DNA from: an uncultured Alphaproteobacteria bacterium
GTDB taxonomy: Bacteria > Pseudomonadota > Alphaproteobacteria > HIMB59 > GCA-002718135
Direction: 5' to 3'
Length of the DNA stretch: 64,000 nucleotides
NCBI GenBank assembly: GCA_902625365.1
Contig: CACOAX010000003.1
Coordinates: 1-64,000, forward strand
Shown: one piece after another, positions 1 to 8,342 of the stretch
Position numbering within the stretch: position 1 is the stretch's first letter
How the letters are laid out: the number at the start of each line of letters is the position of its first letter
The notes under the pieces: generated by a model
What the model saw: only the letters and a program-made list of their open reading frames with translations
Databases searched by the model: none
Told to the model about the DNA's origin: nothing
Program-made: the position numbers and the translations under genes

Positions 1-750
1 GCGGTCAAGTTTCCCAGGTCGTATAACAACCGTATTTAATCCTGTTAGCACTGATTGATCATTTTTTTTTAAAGGCTCAATAAATTGACAAAAAGAAAGA
101 TAGTTTAATCCTGTAATAGTAGGATGTTCAAATCCAATAGAAGTGTTTGCTTCATTCAATAATTCTTTTGCAATATTTACAAATTTAATAGCATTCTTTG
201 GTTCAATTTTAAGATTAAAATTACTAGCATTACAAATCAAAAAACTATCTCCACCGAAAGCTGTACTTACTTTTATTGTACCAAAATTTTTGGTCTTTAG
301 ATCGACGTCTATTTTATCGGCAAAACATGCAAGATTAGTTAATGTAACGTTTTTTACTTTTTTATTTTCACAATCAGCAATTACTTTTATTAAACCGCCT
401 GGAGCTTCAAGAGTTAATGAGGTTTTGGGATATTGCATTTGAATAATATTTTTTTCTAATAACACAGTTGTTACACAAATAGCATTTGATCCACTCATTG
501 GAGGATTATCTTCTGGCTCCATAATAACAAAACCAGCATCTGCATTTTTATTTGAAGGCTCTACAATAATATTGCAATGTTTAAACACTCCTCCTCTTGG
601 TTCATTTAAAAAAAAATTTCTCCATTTTTTATCTAAAAAAAGTTTTTTGGAAGCTTCCTCAGGTGAATTAAACTTTAAACCTTTAATTCCAGTTACTACA
701 TCTCCAATCTCACCAGAGCAATGAGTATTAAATACTGTGATTTCATCCAT
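1..750 (-). CDS. Proline racemase family protein (hydroxyproline epimerase/dehydratase-like), C-terminus cut by window edge
   Basis: Reverse-strand frame from ATG at 750 reads MDEITVFNTHCSGEIGDVVTGIKG...NEPRGGVFKHCNIIVEP...PPMSGSNAICVTTVLLE, open to the window edge; EPRG and (M)SG motifs typical of the family. Confidence 0.85.
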   Translation of the reverse strand, partial: MDEITVFNTHCSGEIGDVVTGIKGLKFNSPEEASKKLFLDKKWRNFFLNEPRGGVFKHCNIIVEPSNKNADAGFVIMEPEDNPPMSGSNAICVTTVLLEKNIIQMQYPKTSLTLEAPGGLIKVIADCENKKVKNVTLTNLACFADKIDVDLKTKNFGTIKVSTAFGGDSFLICNASNFNLKIEPKNAIKFVNIAKELLNEANTSIGFEHPTITGLNYLSFCQFIEPLKKNDQSVLTGLNTVVIRPGKLDR

Positions 751-1900
751 TTGAAATTATTAAATCATCAATCTTTTTAGAATGATGTGTAATTTGTTCA
801 TATCCATCTTCTGTAATTATAAAACTATCACCTACCTGTGATCTAAAATTATTTGCACTTGCTCCTCCATCAACAGCAAATACCATACCAGGTTCGAGCA
901 CTGTTTTGTTGCCAACTACTAATTGCGGTTCCTCTAAAAAACTAAAACCAGTACCTCTTCCACATCTAAATGTAGGATACGGGTATCCTTCAGACTGAAT
1001 AGTATCTGCATAGGCTGCATGAACTTCTTCTGCCGTCACTCCTGGACCAAGAATTTCTAGAGCAGCTTTTTGTGATTTAACTGCAGTCTCAAATGCTTTT
1101 ATTTGTTCATCAGATTGAACTTCTTCTACCCAAAATATTCTATCAAAACCTAATTTAAACCTATGAAAATTTGTTGAACCACAATAACATACAAATACAG
1201 GATCGCCTTTTTTGATAATTTTGGTTGAAGCGCGATGGTGGGTTTTAGGTAAATCATGACCTGATGTCATAACGGGTAAAAAGTGAATATTTGGAGACAT
1301 ATTAATATTGTCAGGATAAAATTTTTGTAAAATATCTGCGGCTTTCCTTGTCCCGGCTTGTGATTGTGCAAGTGCAACCTCATACTCAGGAACATTATTA
1401 CCAATTGTTTTTTTTGCAGCCTCCATCATAGCCATACCAACTTCTCCAGCATGACGAGCAATATTCAATTCATGATTAGATTTAATCATTCTTATGCTAT
1501 CAATTAAATTTGTTAAATCCCCAGGTTGTTGTGGAAGTATTTCGTCTAAATAACTTTTAACCATTGAGTTTATTTTAAATTTTTCAATGAATATATTTTT
1601 ATGCTGATTAATGATTTGAGGTAATAATTCTCTCCATTCATTACCGATACCATCATTCCATGTCTCAACCATGTCTACAGGACATGACTCTGGAACTAAC
1701 AAAACATCAAGAAGAGGTGTAATTAAATAGGTTTTATGATCATTTGAAACAACTAATAATGTTGGTCGATAAAAATCCATATGAAGAAAGTCATGGTATC
1801 CTGTAAAATAATATATGGAGTCATCATCTGTTATAATTGAGAGATCAATATTATTCTCTGACATTTTTTTCTTAAGTTTATTTAAGTTTTCAGAAAACAT
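743..1900 (-). CDS. M24 family (creatinase/Xaa-Pro peptidase fold) hydrolase, ectoine hydrolase DoeA/EutD-like
   Basis: 385 aa; pita-bread fold signatures (FRCGRGTGFSFLEEPQLVV, LEPGMVFAVDGG); neighbours resemble EutA/B/C. Confidence 0.75.
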   Translation of the reverse strand: MFSENLNKLKKKMSENNIDLSIITDDDSIYYFTGYHDFLHMDFYRPTLLVVSNDHKTYLITPLLDVLLVPESCPVDMVETWNDGIGNEWRELLPQIINQHKNIFIEKFKINSMVKSYLDEILPQQPGDLTNLIDSIRMIKSNHELNIARHAGEVGMAMMEAAKKTIGNNVPEYEVALAQSQAGTRKAADILQKFYPDNINMSPNIHFLPVMTSGHDLPKTHHRASTKIIKKGDPVFVCYCGSTNFHRFKLGFDRIFWVEEVQSDEQIKAFETAVKSQKAALEILGPGVTAEEVHAAYADTIQSEGYPYPTFRCGRGTGFSFLEEPQLVVGNKTVLEPGMVFAVDGGASANNFRSQVGDSFIITEDGYEQITHHSKKIDDLIISNG

Positions 1901-3055
1901 TTATTTTAATTGTTGCTCTACTAGTTCAGCCCAATAAGAAGAACCTATGACCAATAACTCATCATTAAAATCATAATTGTCAGCATGTAAAGGTCTTGAA
2001 TGTTGCTCAGATGTCCCATTTCCCATTAAAACAAAGCAGCCAGGTTTTTCATTTGCCATTACAGAAAAATCTTCTGAAAATAAACGAGGCTCAATATCAC
2101 CATTACATTTATCACTTCCTAGTAATGACACAGCAGCTTTTGTTGCAGACTCAGCTTGGTTTTTTGAATTATAAGTTACTGGGCATGCTGTTTCATATTT
2201 TACACTGCCGTTAACTGCATGCGCACTGCAAATACCTTCAACTATTTGTAACATTTTTGACGCAATTTTTTCATTAGTTTCTTTTGATAAAGCTCTTGCA
2301 TCGCCTGTCATTTTTACCATTCCTGGCAAAACATTTTTTTTACCATCTGTTATAAATTCAGTAATAGAAACTATACCATTATCTGCCGGATTTAACTTTC
2401 TTGATACAATTGATTGAAGAGCCACAGCTATTTGAGAACCAACGGTTATTGCATCAACACCCATATGAGGCAATGCCGCATGACCACCTTTAGCTTTTAT
2501 TTCTATTTCAAATAAATTTTCACTTGCTGTAATGGCTCCTTTTCTTGTTCCAAATGTTCCAATTTCCATATTAGGAATGTTATGCATAGCATATACTTCA
2601 TCAATACTAAAATTATCAAATAGACCTTCATCAATCATAGTTCTTGCACCAAATGTATTTTCTTCATCAGGTTGAAAAATAAAATATACGGTACCATTGA
2701 AGTTACCTTTTTCTGCCAAATATTTTGCTGCACCTAATAACATAGTTGTGTGACCGTCATGTCCACATGCATGCATTCGATTATCGAATTTTGACTTATA
2801 ACTAAAAGTGTTGGTTTCATGTATAGGAAGAGCATCCATATCAGCTCTAATACCAATTGATTTTGAACTATTCCCTTTTTTTAATATTCCAACTACACCT
2901 GTTCTGGCTATACCCGAATGAACTTCTATTCCAAACTCTTTAAGTAGTGATGAAACTTTTGCTGCTGCATATTCTTCTTCAAAACTAATTTGTGGATGCA
3001 TATGTAAATCATGTCGCCATTCTACTAATTGGTTATGTAAGGCTTGGGTTTTCAT
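1901..3055 (-). CDS. M20 family amidohydrolase (hippurate hydrolase/N-acyl amino acid deacylase-like)
   Basis: 384 aa; RHDLHMHPQISFEE, GIRADMDALPI, HACGHDGHTTMLLGAA motifs. Confidence 0.88.
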   Translation of the reverse strand: MKTQALHNQLVEWRHDLHMHPQISFEEEYAAAKVSSLLKEFGIEVHSGIARTGVVGILKKGNSSKSIGIRADMDALPIHETNTFSYKSKFDNRMHACGHDGHTTMLLGAAKYLAEKGNFNGTVYFIFQPDEENTFGARTMIDEGLFDNFSIDEVYAMHNIPNMEIGTFGTRKGAITASENLFEIEIKAKGGHAALPHMGVDAITVGSQIAVALQSIVSRKLNPADNGIVSITEFITDGKKNVLPGMVKMTGDARALSKETNEKIASKMLQIVEGICSAHAVNGSVKYETACPVTYNSKNQAESATKAAVSLLGSDKCNGDIEPRLFSEDFSVMANEKPGCFVLMGNGTSEQHSRPLHADNYDFNDELLVIGSSYWAELVEQQLK

Positions 3056-3058
3056 AAA

Positions 3059-4501
3059 CTACATATTATTAAATTCTTTAATCTGATTGTCTAGAGAAAG
3101 CATGTATTCATAATGTGAATTCCAAAATTTCTGATCTTTTCGTTTCTCAAAATCATCAAGACTTATGCCTTGTTGTTCTACCCATGTAAAGTAACCTAGA
3201 TTAAATATTCTTTTTTTATCCATGTAAGAAAGTTCCAACATATTATCAGTTGATATGCCCGATAAATGCTTACCAAATAATTCAGCACAAACTATTTCAT
3301 TATAATTATCTTTAAAATCATTGATCGTTTTATTTAATTCTGACATGTACAAATCTGCGCCATCAGTAGCAACGGTGATAATTGCGTCATCACTATTTAA
3401 ATCCATATATTTAGCTAGTTTTATTGAAGCTAATATATTTGCTATTGCTGAAAAACCAAATTCAGGAAGTCGAGAAACAAAATTAGGATCTAAATTCTTT
3501 CTCTCTATTAAAAACTTTTTTCCTATTTCAGTATTAAAAATCATATTTAGATTATTGGTAGCTTGATCTGAAATATCTACAACAAAATCCGTATTCATTA
3601 CATTATGAATAAGTGGAACATGTTTATCGCCAATTCCTTGTATATTATGTTCACCATAACCTCCATGAAGCAATGTTGGACACTCCAAAGCTTCTACAAC
3701 TGCAATTTTTGTTTGTAATTTATCTTTAAGATAATCTCCTGCTGCTAGAGTACCGCTAGAACCTGAAGCGCTAACATAAAACCTTGGAACTAAATTACTG
3801 TCACCTTTAACTTTAAGAAATGATTTTTCAAAAGATGGACCAGTTACAGAACGATGAACACCATAATTATAATATTCATCAAATTGATTTATAATATCGT
3901 TTTGACTATCTTTTTTTAGTTCATTACAAGCATCATAGATTTCTTTCACATTACTTTCTGTGCCTTTTGTCTTTATAATGTTTCTTTTATCTTCGACCCA
4001 ATTATTCAACCATTCAAATCTCTCTTTACTCATCCCTTCAGGAAGTATTGCAATACTATTAAGTCCCATGATACGAGATATTGCTACTCCACCTCTGCAA
4101 TAATTTCCTGTTGAAGGCCAAACTGCTTTATGTTTTTCATAATCAAAAGTGCCATTCAATATTCTTGGAAGTAAACAACCATAAGCTGCCAAAACCTTAT
4201 GAGCTGTTATTAAGGGAAAATAACGCCCCATATTTACAATAATCTTTGCTTTGACCCCAGTAAATTCTGACGGAAGCACAACATATTCAGGCTCATTACC
4301 AAAACCTGATTGATCTCTTTTGTTGAACCAATGTACTCTAAAAAGATTAAGTGGATTTATGTCATTATTATTTATTTTTTTTAAAGAATTTTTAATATTT
4401 TCATTAATACTCTGAGGGTTTTGAAGTTCACTTATACTTGGCAAGACAACTCCTTTAGATTTGAAGTAATCAGATGTTTTTTTAATTATTGTTTGACTCA
4501 T
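3059..4501 (-). CDS. PLP-dependent fold-type II (cysteine synthase-like) enzyme of unknown substrate
   Basis: 480 aa; WPSTGNYCRGGVAISRIMG, SASGSSGTLAAGDYL motifs of beta-family PLP enzymes. Confidence 0.7.
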   Translation of the reverse strand: MSQTIIKKTSDYFKSKGVVLPSISELQNPQSINENIKNSLKKINNNDINPLNLFRVHWFNKRDQSGFGNEPEYVVLPSEFTGVKAKIIVNMGRYFPLITAHKVLAAYGCLLPRILNGTFDYEKHKAVWPSTGNYCRGGVAISRIMGLNSIAILPEGMSKERFEWLNNWVEDKRNIIKTKGTESNVKEIYDACNELKKDSQNDIINQFDEYYNYGVHRSVTGPSFEKSFLKVKGDSNLVPRFYVSASGSSGTLAAGDYLKDKLQTKIAVVEALECPTLLHGGYGEHNIQGIGDKHVPLIHNVMNTDFVVDISDQATNNLNMIFNTEIGKKFLIERKNLDPNFVSRLPEFGFSAIANILASIKLAKYMDLNSDDAIITVATDGADLYMSELNKTINDFKDNYNEIVCAELFGKHLSGISTDNMLELSYMDKKRIFNLGYFTWVEQQGISLDDFEKRKDQKFWNSHYEYMLSLDNQIKEFNNM

Positions 4502-4504
4502 ATT

Positions 4505-5479
4505 TTAAATATTGATGCCTAAATTATTTTTTTTACAAAGATTAAAAGTAAATCTTGCTATCGCAGTATCTTGTACACCAGTTCCTGTCAAATCACATAT
4601 CGTTATATCTTCTTTATTTTTTCTTCCTAAGTTTGGATCATTAATAATATCACCAAGATCATTAAATTTTTCTTGAGATGAAATTAGATTTTTTTTCAAT
4701 GCGTGATGTAATTCACCTAATGCACTTGTCTGTGATTGATTATCTGGCACATATTGATCACAATATCTTAACATAAGAGGATCTATTTCATTTTTATGTT
4801 CTGCATCTGATCCCATTGCAGTTATATGTGTTCCTTTTTTTATCCAATCAAATTCTAAAAGAGGTTTGTTGCTTGGAGTTGTTGTAACGATTATTTCTGA
4901 TAAACTGGCCAATTCCTTACAAGACGAAGCCATATGCAAATCTACTTCTAAATCTTTAAAGCTATCTAGAAATTGATTAGCTTTAATCTTGTCTCTTGCC
5001 CAAACAGTAATTTTATTAATTTTTCTCACTAACATTATAGATTTAAGTTGTAATCTGGCTTGAATTCCAGCTCCAATGATGCCTACCGAATTAGCATTTT
5101 GATTTGATAAATATTTTGTTGCTATAGCTCCTGCAATAGCTGTTCTAGTATCTGTAAGATAACCTTCATCTAATAAAACAGATTTTACTATTCCTGTTTG
5201 AGAGTCTAATAAAACCATCAATCCATTACTTGACGGCAAACCAAGTTTTGGATTATCAAAAAAACCTGATGCTATTTTAATTGCAAAGCTATCTAAACCT
5301 TCAATATAAGCAGCTTTAATATCAGATTCACCATGGTATTTCTCAATATCAATTCTCATAATTGGAGGCATCACAACTGATCCTTTTGATAAACTTACAA
5401 AAGCTTCTTCAATTATTGGTATGAGTTCTTCATTTAATTGCACATGTTGAATAATCTGATTTTTATTAAGTATGAGCAT
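4505..5479 (-). CDS. Ornithine cyclodeaminase/mu-crystallin family protein (EutC-like)
   Basis: 324 aa; VGIIGAGIQARLQLKS Rossmann motif, ITAMGSDAEHKNEID. Confidence 0.85.
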   Translation of the reverse strand: MLILNKNQIIQHVQLNEELIPIIEEAFVSLSKGSVVMPPIMRIDIEKYHGESDIKAAYIEGLDSFAIKIASGFFDNPKLGLPSSNGLMVLLDSQTGIVKSVLLDEGYLTDTRTAIAGAIATKYLSNQNANSVGIIGAGIQARLQLKSIMLVRKINKITVWARDKIKANQFLDSFKDLEVDLHMASSCKELASLSEIIVTTTPSNKPLLEFDWIKKGTHITAMGSDAEHKNEIDPLMLRYCDQYVPDNQSQTSALGELHHALKKNLISSQEKFNDLGDIINDPNLGRKNKEDITICDLTGTGVQDTAIARFTFNLCKKNNLGINI

Positions 5480-6428
5480 GACTTAAAACTTTATTGAATA
5501 ATTCCGAGTCTATATTACCTCCACAAATTAAACAGATTATATTTTTTCCTAAGTGCGATGTTAGTTTTTCTTTAACAACCATAACACTTGTTGCTGCTGC
5601 ACCTTCAGATACTATTTTATGTTCTAAAAAATTAATTCTTATTCCTTCAGCTATTTTTTCTTCACTCACTAGAACAAAGTCATCAACATATTTTTGTACA
5701 ATATTAAATGTAAATTTATTATCTAATCCAATACTACCACCTAAACAATCAGCTAAAGTTTCAGTTTCCTCAACATCAACAGGCTTACCTTGTTTTAGAC
5801 TTTCATACATGGAGGGTCCTCTTTCCATGGATACTGCAATAATTTTTGTATCAGGTTTTTGAAGTTTAATTGCTTGTGCTATTCCAGAAATAAGACCGCC
5901 GCCTGATGTTGGAATAATAACTGTATCAACATCCGGGAACTGATCTAGCATTTCTAGACCTACTGTTCCTTGACCTATAATAATATCTTCATCATCAAAA
6001 GGATGGATTAATGGAATATTTTTTTCTTTGGCAATTTGTTTCGCATAAAGATCTGCTTCATCACTATTATTTCCAATAATTTCAACTTTTGCACCTAATC
6101 CTTCTATAGCTTCTTTTCTATAAGTTGGTACCATAGCAGACATATAAATTGTTGATTTTATACCTAATACCTTTGAAGCATAAGCAACACCTTTACCATG
6201 ATTACCTGTAGAAACTGCGATGACTCCTTTGTTTTTGTCATCTTCACTTAAAGAAAGTAATTTGTTAACTGCACCTCTTAATTTAAATGAACCAGTAATT
6301 TGAAAATTTTCTAACTTTAGTTTTACTGTAGTATTTTTTGATAAGAAATTAGAATTGATTAATGGCGTATAATTCACATATGGTGAAATTTTATTGTGTG
6401 CTTCCTGAATTTGTTGAAGTGTAATCAA
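5466..6428 (-). CDS. Threonine dehydratase-like PLP enzyme (EutB-like)
   Basis: 320 aa; KLENFQITGSFKLRGA, VSTGNHGKGVAYASK, PTSGGGLISGIAQAIK. Confidence 0.85.
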   Translation of the reverse strand: MITLQQIQEAHNKISPYVNYTPLINSNFLSKNTTVKLKLENFQITGSFKLRGAVNKLLSLSEDDKNKGVIAVSTGNHGKGVAYASKVLGIKSTIYMSAMVPTYRKEAIEGLGAKVEIIGNNSDEADLYAKQIAKEKNIPLIHPFDDEDIIIGQGTVGLEMLDQFPDVDTVIIPTSGGGLISGIAQAIKLQKPDTKIIAVSMERGPSMYESLKQGKPVDVEETETLADCLGGSIGLDNKFTFNIVQKYVDDFVLVSEEKIAEGIRINFLEHKIVSEGAAATSVMVVKEKLTSHLGKNIICLICGGNIDSELFNKVLSHAHT

Positions 6429-6440
6429 TTTAAACCCTAT

Positions 6441-7196
6441 TTAATGTAATTTAAATAGATTGCCATAACCATCAATTTTTTGATTAATATTAGATAATCT
6501 TAATGAATCCCAAATTATAGCTTGATTACTTGAAATTATGTCTGTGCTTAATTTTGACTCTAATTTTTCAATTATATCAATTACTTTTAATGCGGTACAA
6601 GAAACAAAAATACTATCAACATTTGTTAAATCAATTGAGGAAATTGTTTGCATTAAACTATCATGAGTAACTTTGGCAATTTCCGAATCATAGTTTAAAT
6701 TAAATGAGTTAAATGATTTAATTTCAAATCCACTTTCAATCAAATAGTTGTAAACTTTAACATTAACATCTTTTGGGTACGGAGTAAGAACAGCAATTTT
6801 TTTATTATTTAACAATTTAAGTGCCTTTACAGCTGCTGTAATTGGGGTAGTGATTAAAGCATCAGGCTTAGCTTTAAATATTTCAGATCTTATTTTTTTT
6901 TCTCCTATCTCAATAGTACCCGAAGTACATCCATACGCTACTACTTGAATTTTTTCATTAGGCAGTATTTGATTTGTTGTTTCTTCGATATGATCAGCCA
7001 TCTTTATATAATTTTCATGAGTAAGGGGATTTAAAAAAGGTATCCTATTAAAAAATAGATCAACTGGTAAATTATGGCAAATTTTTCTAAAATCCTGCTC
7101 AATAGTAAAATCAGTTGATAGTGTAATTACACCTATTCTAGAAAAGTTCGTATCATGTAAATTAGCTTTAAAGTTATTTTGATTAAAATTATCCAT
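6441..7196 (-). CDS. Asp/Glu racemase superfamily protein (EutA/maleate isomerase-like)
   Basis: 251 aa; YGCTSGTIEIG and FVSCTALKVIDIIE paired Cys motifs. Confidence 0.8.
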   Translation of the reverse strand: MDNFNQNNFKANLHDTNFSRIGVITLSTDFTIEQDFRKICHNLPVDLFFNRIPFLNPLTHENYIKMADHIEETTNQILPNEKIQVVAYGCTSGTIEIGEKKIRSEIFKAKPDALITTPITAAVKALKLLNNKKIAVLTPYPKDVNVKVYNYLIESGFEIKSFNSFNLNYDSEIAKVTHDSLMQTISSIDLTNVDSIFVSCTALKVIDIIEKLESKLSTDIISSNQAIIWDSLRLSNINQKIDGYGNLFKLH

Positions 7197-8299
7197 TATT
7201 GATTTGGAAAATAATCCTCACACTCACCTTGTCTATAAACATCAGTAGTGGCACAATGTAAACTACCACCAAATGCATATACGTCTCTAAAAGGTACTGG
7301 GATAACATCTAATCCAAAACTTTCCATTTGTTTAATCATTTTTTCTTCAGTTGCTTCAACACATATAGTTTTAGGATCAATTATCAAAACGTTCATCGAT
7401 AACCAGATAGATGAATAACACATTGGTGGTGGACTATTATGAATAGAAGGAGCAGCTTCATGAATTTCCCATTTATTATCATCAAATATTTTTCTTTGCT
7501 CAGATGATATTTTTCTATTCGGGTTAATAATAATTACTCCTGGTTTAATTGGAGTAAAACATGCATCAATGTGAGTTGGAATTAAATCACCTGGTAAATT
7601 TATTTGATGAACACGATGATTTGGATAATGTCTTCTTAACCAATCTAAACCACTTAAATTTGATGTAAAATTATTATGATAAAAAAGATCTTTTCCAAAT
7701 CGTAAAATCTCTGCAGCATCAAAAAGTGGTTCCTTTTCTGTAAGTATCATGTCTCTATTTTCAATTTTCTTATATCGTTCTTCTTCTGTTATGCCTTCAG
7801 GAAGATAATTAGGCTTATAAGATTGATTTGTTAATCTTGGTTTAGGTGCTGACTCCCATCTCATATTTTGATCTTCTGAATAATATTTTTCAAGTAATGG
7901 TCTATAGGCAAGGTACTCGAACCATCTACATCTATAAGACATAGGTGCTTCTAGCATTTCATTTCCTACAGTGAGAATAACATCTCTTGGAGGCATGCAA
8001 CCAAACATACCATCATTTGACCAATCAGGTGTTTCAATACTCTGAGAAAAGTCAATAGGTGTAGGTCTATCAACTTTTATATTTAAAGAGTTTAAAATTT
8101 TAACAAAGTTTTCTAATTGTATATTTGCTTTTTCGATTGACTCTTTTGAACGTGGTCCATGAGATCCTGCCATACCACTATCTTTACTAATTTTCGGTTC
8201 AAGTGCTGGTTCCATTGGAGGTATGTTAGCATTTTCAACTGCTCCAACTATAACATGTTTTAATGGATCCCATTCATTCCAAGAATTAACTATTGTCAT
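7196..8299 (-). CDS. Glycine amidinotransferase (AGAT) family protein
   Basis: 367 aa; FDAAEILRFGKDLFY, PTHIDACFTPIKPG, FGGSLHCATTDVYRQG match the Asp/His/Cys triad regions of AGAT. Confidence 0.85.
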   Translation of the reverse strand: MTIVNSWNEWDPLKHVIVGAVENANIPPMEPALEPKISKDSGMAGSHGPRSKESIEKANIQLENFVKILNSLNIKVDRPTPIDFSQSIETPDWSNDGMFGCMPPRDVILTVGNEMLEAPMSYRCRWFEYLAYRPLLEKYYSEDQNMRWESAPKPRLTNQSYKPNYLPEGITEEERYKKIENRDMILTEKEPLFDAAEILRFGKDLFYHNNFTSNLSGLDWLRRHYPNHRVHQINLPGDLIPTHIDACFTPIKPGVIIINPNRKISSEQRKIFDDNKWEIHEAAPSIHNSPPPMCYSSIWLSMNVLIIDPKTICVEATEEKMIKQMESFGLDVIPVPFRDVYAFGGSLHCATTDVYRQGECEDYFPNQ

Positions 8300-8342
8300 T
8301 ATATTTTCCTTAATTTAGAACTATGCATTATAATTAAAACAT

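Noticed and set aside
5494-5862. 122-aa + strand ORF inside the EutB-like gene
   Set aside because: Antisense shadow ORF with no supporting motif or RBS evidence.
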